Positions 1 to 7,235 of a DNA stretch of 10,308 nucleotides are shown piece by piece (positions within the stretch are counted from its first letter, which is position 1; each line of letters starts with the position of its first letter). This stretch comes from a bacterium (GTDB lineage: Bacteria; SZUA-79; Acidulodesulfobacterales; Acidulodesulfobacteraceae): assembly GCA_021806125.1 (NCBI GenBank), contig JAJZYC010000042.1, positions 1 through 10,308 of the forward strand, given 5' to 3'. A model generated the notes under the pieces. The model ran no database searches. It worked only from the letters and a program-made list of their open reading frames with translations, and was not told where the DNA came from. Both the position numbers and the translations under genes were made by a program.

Positions 1-619
1 AGTAGTCCAGAACGCTATTCAAAGAGTCGAAAATTCGGGCTTGATATTCATAGACGAGATAGACAAGATAGCTTCAAGGGAAAAATCTTACGGTCCGGAT
101 GTTTCGAGGGAAGGAGTCCAGAGGGATTTACTGCCGATAATAGAAGGCTCAAACGTTATGACTAAGTACGGAATAGTCAAAACCGACCATATTTTATTCA
201 TAGCCGCAGGCGCTTTCCACGTTTCCAAACCTTCGGACTTAATTCCCGAACTTCAGGGAAGATTTCCTATCAGGGTCGAGATGGACTCTCTGTCTAAAAA
301 AGAATTCGTCAGAATATTAACGGAACCCAAAGGAGCCTTAATTAAACAGTATATAGAACTCCTTAAAACGGAAAACGTCGCATTAAACTTTACGGAAGAC
401 GGCACAGAAAGAATCGCCGAAATTGCCGAAGAAGTCAACCTTAAAACCGAAAATATAGGAGCCAGAAGGCTTCATACGATTTTAGAAAGGGTTATGGAGG
501 ATGTTTCTTTCGAAGCTCCTTACAAGACCGCAAAAAAAGTTTTAATAAATAAAAATTATATAGACGAAAGGCTTAAGGATATAATAAAAGACGAAGACCT
601 TTCGAGGTATATACTTTAA
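1..619 (+). CDS. hslU: ATP-dependent protease ATPase subunit HslU (3' part, 5' end outside the window)
   Basis: HslU is the AAA+ unfoldase that feeds cytoplasmic substrates to the HslV peptidase. The reading frame is open from position 2 and gives about 205 residues, roughly the C-terminal half of a protein usually about 440-450 residues long. Visible motifs in order are the Walker B segment LIFIDEIDKIA (about 40-72), the HslU-typical stretch AAGAFHVSKPSDLIPELQGR with FPIRVE after it (about 212-275, holding the arginine-finger region), the sensor-2 motif GARRLHTILE (about 459-490), and the C-terminus EDLSRYIL. That tail is the conserved HslU end which docks into HslV. The TTG at 41 is an internal Leu codon, not a start. 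hslV would be expected just upstream. argB follows after 31 nt. Confidence 0.97.
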   Translation, partial: VVQNAIQRVENSGLIFIDEIDKIASREKSYGPDVSREGVQRDLLPIIEGSNVMTKYGIVKTDHILFIAAGAFHVSKPSDLIPELQGRFPIRVEMDSLSKKEFVRILTEPKGALIKQYIELLKTENVALNFTEDGTERIAEIAEEVNLKTENIGARRLHTILERVMEDVSFEAPYKTAKKVLINKNYIDERLKDIIKDEDLSRYIL

Positions 620-650
620 TAAGGAATAATGTTTATAAATTATTATAATT

Positions 651-1499
651 ATGGAAGAATATATAAAAAAAGCTAAGGTTTTGCTCGAGGCTCTGCCTTA
701 CATCCAGAAGTTTGCTTCAAAAACTTTCGTGATAAAATTCGGCGGTTCGATAGCAGCGGACAAAGAATTAAAAGAGAGTTTTATTAAAGATATTATTCTT
801 TTAAAGCTTGTCGGAATAAATATAATTATCGTTCACGGAGGCGGCAAAGAAATAGACGGTCTTTTGGCAAAGCTGAATATAGGCGTAAATTTTCACGAAG
901 GACACCGGATTACCGACGAAAATACAATGGAAGTCGTCGAAATGGTTTTATCGGGTAAAATAAATAAAGACCTGGTCGCTCTCATAAATAAATTTGGAGG
1001 ACGCGCCTGCGGTTTGTCAGGCAAAGACGGGAATCTTATTACGGCTAAAAAGTTCAAAACCGAAAAAATAGACCTCGGTTTTGTCGGCGAAGTCAAACAT
1101 GTGGATAAAAAAATACTGCTGACGCTCGACCCGTCTTTTATTCCGGTAATTGCTCCCGTAAGCATGGACGACGAAGGCAGAACGCTTAATATTAATGCGG
1201 ACCTCGTCGCGTCCGCCGTAGCGGCGGAGCTCGAAGCCGAAAAACTTATAATATTATCCGACCGGGACGGGCTTTTAAACGCGGATAACGAGCTTATCTC
1301 TTCCGTTAAAACGACGGACGTTAAAAATATGATTAAAGAAGGGGTTATTTACGGAGGAATGATACCTAAAGCAAATTCCTGCGCGGATGCTGTAAAGCGG
1401 GGCGTTAAAAAAGTCCACATAATAAACGGTTCCGTTCCGCATGCGGTTTTACTGGAAATATTTACCAAGAAAGGAATAGGAACCCAGATTTCAAATTGA
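651..1499 (+). CDS. argB: Acetylglutamate kinase, probably arginine-sensitive type
   Basis: This enzyme phosphorylates N-acetyl-L-glutamate, the second step of arginine synthesis, in the cytoplasm. It is 282 residues, a full-length amino-acid-kinase fold. Visible motifs are the phosphate-binding KFGGS (Lys29), VHGGG (61-65), GHRIT with Arg86, the NINADL segment (180-185), and GGMIPK (235-240, the conserved Lys240). The N-terminal helix before the kinase core (residues 1-22, IKKAKVLLEALPYIQK) and the C-terminal EIFTKKGIGTQI are features of the hexameric, arginine-inhibited subtype. Feedback inhibition by arginine is therefore inferred. The ATG at 651 has no good Shine-Dalgarno close by: an AAGGA at 622-626 is about 24 nt away. 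The start is supported by the N-terminal helix fitting the family. argD follows after a gap holding a hairpin repeat. Confidence 0.97.
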   Translation: MEEYIKKAKVLLEALPYIQKFASKTFVIKFGGSIAADKELKESFIKDIILLKLVGINIIIVHGGGKEIDGLLAKLNIGVNFHEGHRITDENTMEVVEMVLSGKINKDLVALINKFGGRACGLSGKDGNLITAKKFKTEKIDLGFVGEVKHVDKKILLTLDPSFIPVIAPVSMDDEGRTLNINADLVASAVAAELEAEKLIILSDRDGLLNADNELISSVKTTDVKNMIKEGVIYGGMIPKANSCADAVKRGVKKVHIINGSVPHAVLLEIFTKKGIGTQISN

Positions 1500-1517
1500 C
1501 GGTTAATAAATAAAATA

Positions 1518-1544
1518 CTGGATTCCCGCTTTTGCGGGAATGAC
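1518..1544 (+). repeat. dRS3-like 27-bp palindromic repeat, copy 1
   Basis: This is an intergenic hairpin of the form ATTCCC-N8-GGGAAT. The 8-bp stem arms are 1522-1529 and 1534-1541, around a TTTT loop, flanked by CTGG on the left and GAC on the right. It differs by one base from the consensus of the copies at 3948-3974 and 4008-4034. It begins 18 nt after the argB stop and has no T-run after it, so a classic intrinsic terminator is unlikely. The core matches the published shape of neisserial dRS3 repeats. The relation to that family is inferred from shape only. Confidence 0.85.
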
Positions 1545-1570
1545 GACAGACGCAATTAAAGGTAAACAAA

Positions 1571-2776
1571 ATGAATACGAAAGAACTTACTAATAAGTAT
1601 ATAATGAACACATACGGCAGATTCGATTTAACGCTTGTTAAAGGGGACGGCTGTATTTTATACGACGAAAACGGAAAGCAGTATATAGATTTTGCCTCCG
1701 GAATTGCCGTAAATAATTTAGGATACAATAATCATGCGATAAATTCCGCCTTAATAGACCAGATAAAAAAATTAATACACGTATCCAACTATTTTTATAC
1801 CGAACCTCAGGCTTTGCTTGCGGAAAAACTTTGCAAGAATTCGTTTGCGGATAAGATTTTTTTCTGCAACAGCGGAGCCGAAAGCGTAGAAGGGGCGATT
1901 AAACTTGCAAGAATATACGCCGGTAAATTTTCAAAAAGAGGACACAAAGTAATAGCGATGCAGAATTCTTTTCACGGCAGGACTTTCGGAGCGCTTTCGG
2001 CAACGGGACAGGATAAGTACCACAAAGGTTTCGAGCCTCTGCTCGAAGGCTTTGCCCATGTAAAATTCAACGATTTTTCCGCCGTAGAGAAATTAATCGA
2101 CGGAGCCGGCGGGGAAGACTATTGCGCCTTGATAATAGAACCGGTGCAGGGAGAAGGCGGCGTTAATATAGCCGATAAAGAATATATAAAATCTTTAAGG
2201 TATTTAACCGCAAAAAACGATATAGTTTTAATATTCGACGAGGTTCAGGTAGGGCTAGGCAGAACCGGAAAGCTTTTCGCCTATATGAATTACGGCGTGG
2301 AGCCGGATGTTATGACGCTTGCCAAACCTCTTGCGGGGGGACTTCCCATAGGGGCTGTGCTGGCAAAAGATAAAATAGCGAAAGCTTTCGAACCCGGCAA
2401 CCATGCTTCGACCTTTGGGGGAGGGCCGGTAGTAACCGCGGCGGCGAATGCCTTTATCGACGAAATAACCAAGGAAGGTTTTCTTGACAAAGTTTTAAAA
2501 ACGGGTGATTATATAAAATCCAAATTAGACGAATTAAAGCTCGATTTTCCGGAATTTATTAAAGACGTTAGAAACATCGGATTAATCGGCGCAATAGAAT
2601 TTTACGATTTCAAAGCAAAAGACATAGCCGTTAAATTAATCGAGGAAGGATTTTTGACGACGGCGGTACAGGATAAAATATTAAGGCTTACGCCCCCGCT
2701 GATTATCAAAAAAGGCGACGTCGATTTATTGGTAGAATCCGTCGTTAAGGTTCTTAACGGCCATTATAATAAATGA
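1571..2776 (+). CDS. argD: Acetylornithine aminotransferase (PLP-dependent, class III)
   Basis: ArgD transfers an amino group from glutamate to N-acetylglutamate semialdehyde, giving N-acetylornithine. In many bacteria it also serves as succinyl-diaminopimelate aminotransferase for lysine synthesis. The 401 residues match the usual length. Motifs include CNSGAESVEGAIKLAR (99-114, PLP phosphate binding), FHGRTFGALSATGQDKY (134-150), IIEPVQGEGGV (188-198), IFDEVQVGLGRTGK (221-234, with Asp223 for the PLP ring nitrogen), TLAKPLAGGLPIGA with the Schiff-base Lys252, and TFGGGPV (281-287). The ATG at 1571 is supported by an AAAGG at 1558-1562, 8 nt upstream. A role in lysine synthesis cannot be judged from the window. 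It is followed by a 229-nt gap filled with palindromic repeats. Confidence 0.97.
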   Translation: MNTKELTNKYIMNTYGRFDLTLVKGDGCILYDENGKQYIDFASGIAVNNLGYNNHAINSALIDQIKKLIHVSNYFYTEPQALLAEKLCKNSFADKIFFCNSGAESVEGAIKLARIYAGKFSKRGHKVIAMQNSFHGRTFGALSATGQDKYHKGFEPLLEGFAHVKFNDFSAVEKLIDGAGGEDYCALIIEPVQGEGGVNIADKEYIKSLRYLTAKNDIVLIFDEVQVGLGRTGKLFAYMNYGVEPDVMTLAKPLAGGLPIGAVLAKDKIAKAFEPGNHASTFGGGPVVTAAANAFIDEITKEGFLDKVLKTGDYIKSKLDELKLDFPEFIKDVRNIGLIGAIEFYDFKAKDIAVKLIEEGFLTTAVQDKILRLTPPLIIKKGDVDLLVESVVKVLNGHYNK

Positions 2777-2780
2777 GGCA

Positions 2781-2842
2781 AACCGCCCCGGCAGGCTTAA
2801 GCCTGCCGCCCCTCCTTTAAGAAGGAGTGGAGTTTGGTGGTT
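2781..2842. repeat. Palindromic intergenic repeat unit A (AACCGCCCC ... GGTGGTT)
   Basis: This unit is bounded by imperfect inverted ends: AACCGCC at 2781-2787 and GGTGGTT at 2836-2842. Inside are a perfect 18-bp palindrome, GGCAGGCTTAAGCCTGCC (2790-2807), and a second hairpin with CTCCTT (2812-2817) pairing to AAGGAG (2822-2827) around a 4-nt loop. It starts 4 nt after the argD stop. It shares the CTCCTT/AAGGAG hairpin and GGTGGTT end with the units at 2881 and 2951, so the three look like copies of one degenerate non-coding element. No coding sequence is seen in it. Confidence 0.7.
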
Positions 2843-2880
2843 TAAATAACCGTATTTTTTTGTAAACATTGACTCTTTTA

Positions 2881-2905
2881 AACCACATTCCTTTTTAAGG
2901 AGTGG
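2881..2905. repeat. Palindromic intergenic repeat unit B (short, degenerate)
   Basis: This short copy begins with AACCACA and contains CCTT (2890-2893) and AAGG (2897-2900) around a TTT loop. The stem extends outward to 2886 and 2904 with one wobble pair, and the unit ends in GGAGTGG. It shares its AAGGAGTGG with unit A but lacks the GC-rich palindrome and the right end. It lies 38 nt beyond unit A, across an AT-rich spacer. Confidence 0.5.
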
Positions 2906-2950
2906 AGCAAGGCTTCGGTAATAGGCATTATTTATAAATTTAATTTTTTA

Positions 2951-2996
2951 ACTCCCCTCATTTTTAAGGAGGGGAGTCCGTCAGGGCGGGGTGGTT
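2951..2996. repeat. Palindromic intergenic repeat unit C, abutting the argF start
   Basis: A 9-bp stem is formed by ACTCCCCTC (2951-2959) and GAGGGGAGT (2969-2977). It is followed by GGGCGGGGTGGTT (2984-2996), which is nearly the inverse of the left end of unit A at 2781. The element ends 9 nt before the argF ATG, so it forms most of the argF leader. The GGTG at 2990-2993 is the only weak ribosome-binding candidate near that start. Confidence 0.6.
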
Positions 2997-3005
2997 ATAT
3001 AAATT

Positions 3006-3920
3006 ATGAGTCATGTGAGAAATTTTTTATCGGTTTATGACTTTACGAAGGACGAAATATACGAAGTTCTTTTGAGATCCGCTGTTTTAAAGGCGGAAAG
3101 GGGTGCAAAAAACGCCTGCCTCGAAGGCAAAAAAATCGGCATGATATTTGAGAAATCCTCTACGAGAACCAGGGTATCTTTTGAAGTCGGCATTGCCGAA
3201 TTAGGCGGATATCCTATTTTTATGTCGTCGAGAGACCTTCAGTTAGGCAGGGGCGAGCCTATAAAAGATACCGCAAGGGTTTTAAGCAGGTATTTGGACG
3301 GCGTTATAATAAGAACGTTCGGACAGGAAAGAATAGACACTTTTGCGCGGTATTTCGAAAAACCAGTAATTAACGGACTTACGGATTTATATCATCCCGC
3401 ACAGATATTAACCGATATATTTACGGTTTACGAGATAAAAAAGGGCGGAGCCGGCGTTATAGAAAATCTAAAAATAGTTTATTTCGGAGATGCCAACAAT
3501 ATGGCAAATTCATGGGTAAGCCTTCAGGCGGCGCTCGGCTTCGAACTCGTGCTGGCTATGCCGGAGGGATTCGATATAGACAAAGCCGTGAGGATGGAAT
3601 CGGAAAAAAGGGGCGGCAAATTTCTTATATCAAACGATAAAATTTCGGCGGCAAAAAACGCCGACGTTATTACTACCGACGTTTTTATAAGCATGGGGCA
3701 GGACGAGGAAAAAGAAAAAATCGATAAATTAAGGCCTTTTATTATAGACGATGACGTCGTAAACAATTCAAAAGACGGCGTTATCTTCCTGCATTGCCTT
3801 CCGGTTCACAGAGGCGAAGAAGTTACGGAAGGCGTCTTCGAAAGATTTTCGCAGGTCGTGTTCGAAGAAGCGGAAAACAGGCTTCACGTGCAGAAAGCTA
3901 TAATGGAAAAGATTTTCTAG
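3006..3920 (+). CDS. argF: Ornithine carbamoyltransferase
   Basis: ArgF condenses carbamoyl phosphate with ornithine to give citrulline. It is a cytoplasmic trimer in most bacteria. The 304 residues are normal for the anabolic enzyme. The carbamoyl-phosphate motif STRTR is at 52-56, HPAQ at 130-133, the ornithine-binding TTDVFISMGQ at 223-232 (many homologues have Trp where this has Phe227), and the catalytic HCLPVHRGEE at 263-272. The ATG at 3006 lacks a normal Shine-Dalgarno. The leader is made of repeat unit C, with only GGTG at 2990-2993 as a weak candidate. The start still fits the family, because the N-terminal NFLSVYDFTKDEI sequence follows at once. The C-terminus is complete. Confidence 0.97.
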   Translation: MSHVRNFLSVYDFTKDEIYEVLLRSAVLKAERGAKNACLEGKKIGMIFEKSSTRTRVSFEVGIAELGGYPIFMSSRDLQLGRGEPIKDTARVLSRYLDGVIIRTFGQERIDTFARYFEKPVINGLTDLYHPAQILTDIFTVYEIKKGGAGVIENLKIVYFGDANNMANSWVSLQAALGFELVLAMPEGFDIDKAVRMESEKRGGKFLISNDKISAAKNADVITTDVFISMGQDEEKEKIDKLRPFIIDDDVVNNSKDGVIFLHCLPVHRGEEVTEGVFERFSQVVFEEAENRLHVQKAIMEKIF

Positions 3921-3947
3921 ACGAATTATCAACTTTAGTAATATTTC

Positions 3948-3974
3948 CTGGATTCCCGCTTTCGCTAGAATGAC
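3948..3974 (+). repeat. dRS3-like 27-bp palindromic repeat, copy 2
   Basis: This copy has the same orientation as copy 1. Two substitutions in its right arm (GCTAGAAT in place of GCGGGAAT) weaken the hairpin. It lies 28 nt after the argF stop. It is almost the reverse complement of copy 3 at 4008-4034, so the two could pair across a 33-nt spacer into one long stem-loop. Confidence 0.8.
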
Positions 3975-4007
3975 AGAAAAATATGATAATAGCAAAGCAT
4001 TAACAAA

Positions 4008-4034
4008 GTCATTCCCGCGAAAGCGGGAATCCAG
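4008..4034 (-). repeat. dRS3-like 27-bp palindromic repeat, copy 3 (inverted)
   Basis: This is the best-preserved copy: ATTCCCGC (4011-4018), loop GAAA (4019-4022), GCGGGAAT (4023-4030). It is flanked by GTC on the left and CCAG on the right, in the opposite orientation to copies 1 and 2. In the + strand transcript the loop is a GNRA-type tetraloop closed by a C-G pair, which would make a stable RNA hairpin. No T-run follows. Confidence 0.85.
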
Positions 4035-4098
4035 AATCAGAGCATAGTATCTAAATATTTTTTATCGCAGGCTTAAGCAATAATAAAATATAAAGTTT

Positions 4099-4104
4099 AA
4101 GGAG
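4099..4104 (+). promoter_or_regulatory. Ribosome binding site of argG
   Basis: AAGGAG lies 12 nt before the argG ATG at 4117. It is the strongest Shine-Dalgarno in the arg cluster, in contrast to argB and argF, which have none nearby. Confidence 0.75.
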
Positions 4105-4116
4105 AAATTATTAATC

Positions 4117-5310
4117 ATGGCTTGTAAAAAAATAGTTCTGGCATATTCGGGAGGGCTCGATACCTCGGTAATTTTAAAATGGCTGATAAATACTTATAAA
4201 GCGGACGTTATCGCATACTGCTGCGACGTAGGGCAGAAAGAAGACCTTGCCGCCGTTAAGAAAAAGGCTCTGAAAACCGGCGCTTCCGAAGCTATAGTCG
4301 AAGATATGAGGAGCGAGTTTGCAGAAAATTATATATTTCCTATGTTAAGAGGCAACGCTCTTTACGAAGGCTCTTACCTTCTCGGAACGTCTATCGCCAG
4401 ACCTTTAATCGCAAAGAGGCAGATAGAAATAGCGGCGGAAAAAGGCGCAAAATACGTCGCCCACGGCGCTACCGGCAAAGGAAACGACCAGGTAAGGTTC
4501 GAGCTTGCCTATGCCGCGGTAAATCCCGGCATAAAGGTTATAGCCCCGTGGAGGGAGTGGGATATAAACTCGAGAGCGGAGCTTATTAAATATGCGGAAG
4601 ACAACGGAATACCGGTTCCCGTTACTAAAGAAAAACCTTATTCTAGCGATAAAAATCTTTTTCATATAAGCTACGAAGGCGGTATACTTGAAGATTTAGA
4701 AAACGCCCCTGACGAATCCATGTTCGAGATTACGGCGTCTCCGCAAAAAGCGAAAGATAAACCGGAGCAGATAGAAATAGAATATAAAAACGGAAACCCC
4801 GTGTCTTTAGACGGAAAAAAAATGCCGCCGCTTCGGATAGTGGATGAGCTTAATTTAATTGCGGGCAGAAACGGCATCGGCAGGGCGGATATAGTAGAAA
4901 CAAGGATTACCGGAATGAAATCGAGAGGTGTTTACGAAACTCCCGCCGGAACAGTTTTAGGTTTTGCCCACAGGCTTATAGAATCCATTACCTTGACCGG
5001 CGAAGAAATAGAGCTTAAAAACAGCCTCGTGCCCCTGTACTCGAAATTAATATACGAGGGAAGCTGGTTTAGCCCGGAGTTAAAGGCGGTTCAGGCACTT
5101 ATAGACGGCACCCAGTCGTCCGTCAACGGCAAAATAGGACTGGAGCTGTTTAAGGGCAATATGAAAGTTTTGTACAGGAAATCCGGGAACAGTCTATATT
5201 CTAAAAATATCGTTACGTTCGAGGACGACAAAGGGGCATATTCCCAGAACGATGCGACGGGATTTATTCACTTGAAATCGTTGCGCTATAAATTAAGAAA
5301 GTCAAGATAA
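4117..5310 (+). CDS. argG: Argininosuccinate synthase
   Basis: ArgG joins citrulline and aspartate with ATP to give argininosuccinate, AMP and pyrophosphate. The 397 residues match the common type-1 bacterial enzyme of about 400. The ATP pyrophosphatase P-loop AYSGGLDTS is at 9-17, and the nucleotide and citrulline/aspartate-binding GATGKGNDQVRFE at 117-129. The conserved APWREWD (143-149) and the C-terminal domain, which includes EGSWFSPE, follow. The ATG at 4117 has a clear AAGGAG upstream. The 196-nt gap before it holds two inverted dRS3-like repeats and no gene. It is followed by argH after 22 nt, so the two are almost certainly co-transcribed. Confidence 0.98.
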   Translation: MACKKIVLAYSGGLDTSVILKWLINTYKADVIAYCCDVGQKEDLAAVKKKALKTGASEAIVEDMRSEFAENYIFPMLRGNALYEGSYLLGTSIARPLIAKRQIEIAAEKGAKYVAHGATGKGNDQVRFELAYAAVNPGIKVIAPWREWDINSRAELIKYAEDNGIPVPVTKEKPYSSDKNLFHISYEGGILEDLENAPDESMFEITASPQKAKDKPEQIEIEYKNGNPVSLDGKKMPPLRIVDELNLIAGRNGIGRADIVETRITGMKSRGVYETPAGTVLGFAHRLIESITLTGEEIELKNSLVPLYSKLIYEGSWFSPELKAVQALIDGTQSSVNGKIGLELFKGNMKVLYRKSGNSLYSKNIVTFEDDKGAYSQNDATGFIHLKSLRYKLRKSR

Positions 5311-5332
5311 GACGGGACAAGGCGGGATAGAT

Positions 5333-6769
5333 ATGAAACCCAAAAAAAACAAGGAAATTATATCGCACGATAATTTCGTAAGAGGACGATTTAAAGAAGA
5401 TATATCGGAGATTACCGCCGATTTTACCGCATCGCTTGATATCGACAAAAAACTTGCCGATTTCGATATAGACGGCTCTATCGCCCATCTTTACGCCTTG
5501 GAAAAAGCCGGCATAGTATCAGGGAAAGAAAAAAAGGACGTAGAAAAAGCTCTTTTAAAAATTAAAGCCGAGATAAAAAACGGGAAATTTGAATTTAATA
5601 AAAAATATGAAGACATTCATATGAACGTTGAAAAGAGATTAACGGACCTCGTTCCTGAATCGGGAGCAAAACTTCATACCGGAAGGTCTAGGAACGACCA
5701 GGTTTCTGCGGACTTCAGGCTTTACGTAAAAAGCCGCATAAAGCATATCGCAAAAGCGTTAATCGACCTGAGGGAAGAGCTGACGGCGGCCGCAAAATCC
5801 AATATTGAAACGGTAATCCCCGGATATACCCATTTTCAGCATGCCCAGCCGGTATCCCTCGCCCATCATATTTTAGCTTATTACGAGATGTTTACGCGGG
5901 ATTTCGAAAAACTAATGAATGCATACAAAACCGCGGACGTTTTAACTCTAGGGAGCGGAGCCCTTGCCGGAGTCGATTTCGATATAGACAGGCGCTTAGA
6001 GGCGGACGCTTTAGGGTTCGGAAGCATTTCGCGCAACAGTATGGACGGCGTTTCCGATAGAGATTTCGCGCTGGAATTTAACTTTGCGCTTTCCATGGCG
6101 GCTCTGCATCTTTCCAGATTTTGCGAAGAGCTTATAATATGGAACAGTTTTGAATTCGGATTCATAAAGTTAAAAGACGAATTTACCACCGGTTCGAGCA
6201 TTATGCCGCAGAAGAAGAATCCCGACGTCCTGGAGCTCATAAGAGGGAAGACCGGAGGCGTTATCTCAAATCTTCTATCCCTTTTTATAATGATGAAGTC
6301 CCTGCCTCTCGCATACAACAGGGATATGCAGGAAGATAAAAAGCCGGTTATGGAAAGCGCGGATACTGTTTATAGCTCTTTACTGATATTTAAAGAGATA
6401 ATAAGTACGGTAAAATTTAATAAAGAAAATATGGCGGCCGGACTTAAAGACGACTCCATTTACGCCACAGACGTAGCTACCTACCTGGTAAAAAAAGGAG
6501 TGCCTTTCAGGAAATCCCATGAAATCTCAGGCAGAATCGTCAGCTATGCCGAAAATGCGGGCAAAACCCTTTCAACCATGTCTTTAAAGGAATATAAAAA
6601 AATAACCGGTCTTATAGGGGGCGATATATTCGGTATTTTTAATCCCGAAGCTTCCGTAAATTCAAAAAAAACACCCGGAGGAACCGCTTTTAAAGAAATT
6701 AAAAAGGTATTGGAAGAATATGAAAAAGAAATCAAAAGTAATAAAAAATCCCTCTCGGCGCTTAAATAA
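5333..6769 (+). CDS. argH: Argininosuccinate lyase
   Basis: ArgH splits argininosuccinate into arginine and fumarate, the last step of the pathway. It belongs to the fumarase/aspartase superfamily and acts as a cytoplasmic homotetramer. The 478 residues are within the normal range. Motifs are HTGRSRNDQV (115-124), GYTHFQHAQP (164-173) with the catalytic His167, and the family signature GSSIMPQKKNPD (287-298) with the catalytic Ser on a mobile loop. The ATG at 5333 is preceded by AAGGCGGGA at 5319-5327, a usable binding site. Its last 50 nt overlap the start of the downstream lipoprotein gene. Confidence 0.98.
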   Translation: MKPKKNKEIISHDNFVRGRFKEDISEITADFTASLDIDKKLADFDIDGSIAHLYALEKAGIVSGKEKKDVEKALLKIKAEIKNGKFEFNKKYEDIHMNVEKRLTDLVPESGAKLHTGRSRNDQVSADFRLYVKSRIKHIAKALIDLREELTAAAKSNIETVIPGYTHFQHAQPVSLAHHILAYYEMFTRDFEKLMNAYKTADVLTLGSGALAGVDFDIDRRLEADALGFGSISRNSMDGVSDRDFALEFNFALSMAALHLSRFCEELIIWNSFEFGFIKLKDEFTTGSSIMPQKKNPDVLELIRGKTGGVISNLLSLFIMMKSLPLAYNRDMQEDKKPVMESADTVYSSLLIFKEIISTVKFNKENMAAGLKDDSIYATDVATYLVKKGVPFRKSHEISGRIVSYAENAGKTLSTMSLKEYKKITGLIGGDIFGIFNPEASVNSKKTPGGTAFKEIKKVLEEYEKEIKSNKKSLSALK

Positions 6770-7232
6770 GCCTGGTAGTTATATTTTTTCGGCTTTATCG
6801 GCGCTGATTCTTTTTGCGGCGCTTATTTCTTTATCGGGATGCGCAAAAACAGGTTATCCTCAGCCGCCCAAGGCCGTCCCGCCGCCGCCGCCCGTTATCT
6901 TATCCGCCGGAAAACTGAAAACTTCTTTGCGCATCGTTTATAAATATAACGGAAACGTAAATAAAATTAAAGGATTTCTAATTTACAAGAAATATTTTAA
7001 GGACAAAAAATCTATAAAATATTCCTGCAATTCTTCGACGCCCTTTGTTTTTCAAAACTTGGAATTTAAAAAAAGATTTAGCTTGCAATATGGTAAATTT
7101 TTTTATAATGTAAATATTAAGAATTTAAAAAACGGCTATTATATTTTTTGCATAAAAAGCGCAGGCTATTACGGTATAAAATCCGCTTATTCCAATTATA
7201 TAATAACATCTATAAAACATCGGAGGGCGTAA
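6720..7232 (+). CDS. Small lipoprotein with a possible fibronectin-III-like domain
   Basis: This is a predicted envelope lipoprotein of 170 residues. The signal peptide has a long basic N-region (residues 1-19, many Lys/Arg), a hydrophobic core (about 21-37) and the lipobox LSGC, so lipidation is expected at Cys41. A proline-rich tether follows (PPKAVPPPPPV, about 49-59). The rest is a Lys/Tyr-rich beta-looking domain whose FLIYKK and NGYYIFCIKSAGYYGIKSAYSN patterns resemble a fibronectin type III strand order. That domain call is tentative. The ATG at 6720 lies inside argH and is preceded by GGAAG at 6712-6716. It is kept because the basic N-region is needed for a good signal peptide. The gene sits 3 nt before the NHL gene, so the two probably work together at the membrane. 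The function is unknown. Confidence 0.8.
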   Translation: MKKKSKVIKNPSRRLNKPGSYIFSALSALILFAALISLSGCAKTGYPQPPKAVPPPPPVILSAGKLKTSLRIVYKYNGNVNKIKGFLIYKKYFKDKKSIKYSCNSSTPFVFQNLEFKKRFSLQYGKFFYNVNIKNLKNGYYIFCIKSAGYYGIKSAYSNYIITSIKHRRA

Positions 7233-7235
7233 AAT

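Noticed and set aside
1518..1544. Intrinsic terminator after argB
   Set aside because: The hairpin is good but no T-run follows, and the same sequence recurs as a repeat in both orientations.
2869..2900. Possible promoter upstream of argF (TTGACT at 2869-2874)
   Set aside because: The expected -10 position holds only a T-rich run within repeat unit B. The match is too weak to call.
1518..4034. CRISPR-like repeat array
   Set aside because: The three copies are dispersed, in mixed orientation, without regular spacers, and no cas genes are seen.
5881..6318. 145-codon open frame on the - strand inside argH
   Set aside because: It is antisense to the most conserved part of argH, including the GSSIMPQKKNPD signature. 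It is a shadow of the codon pattern.
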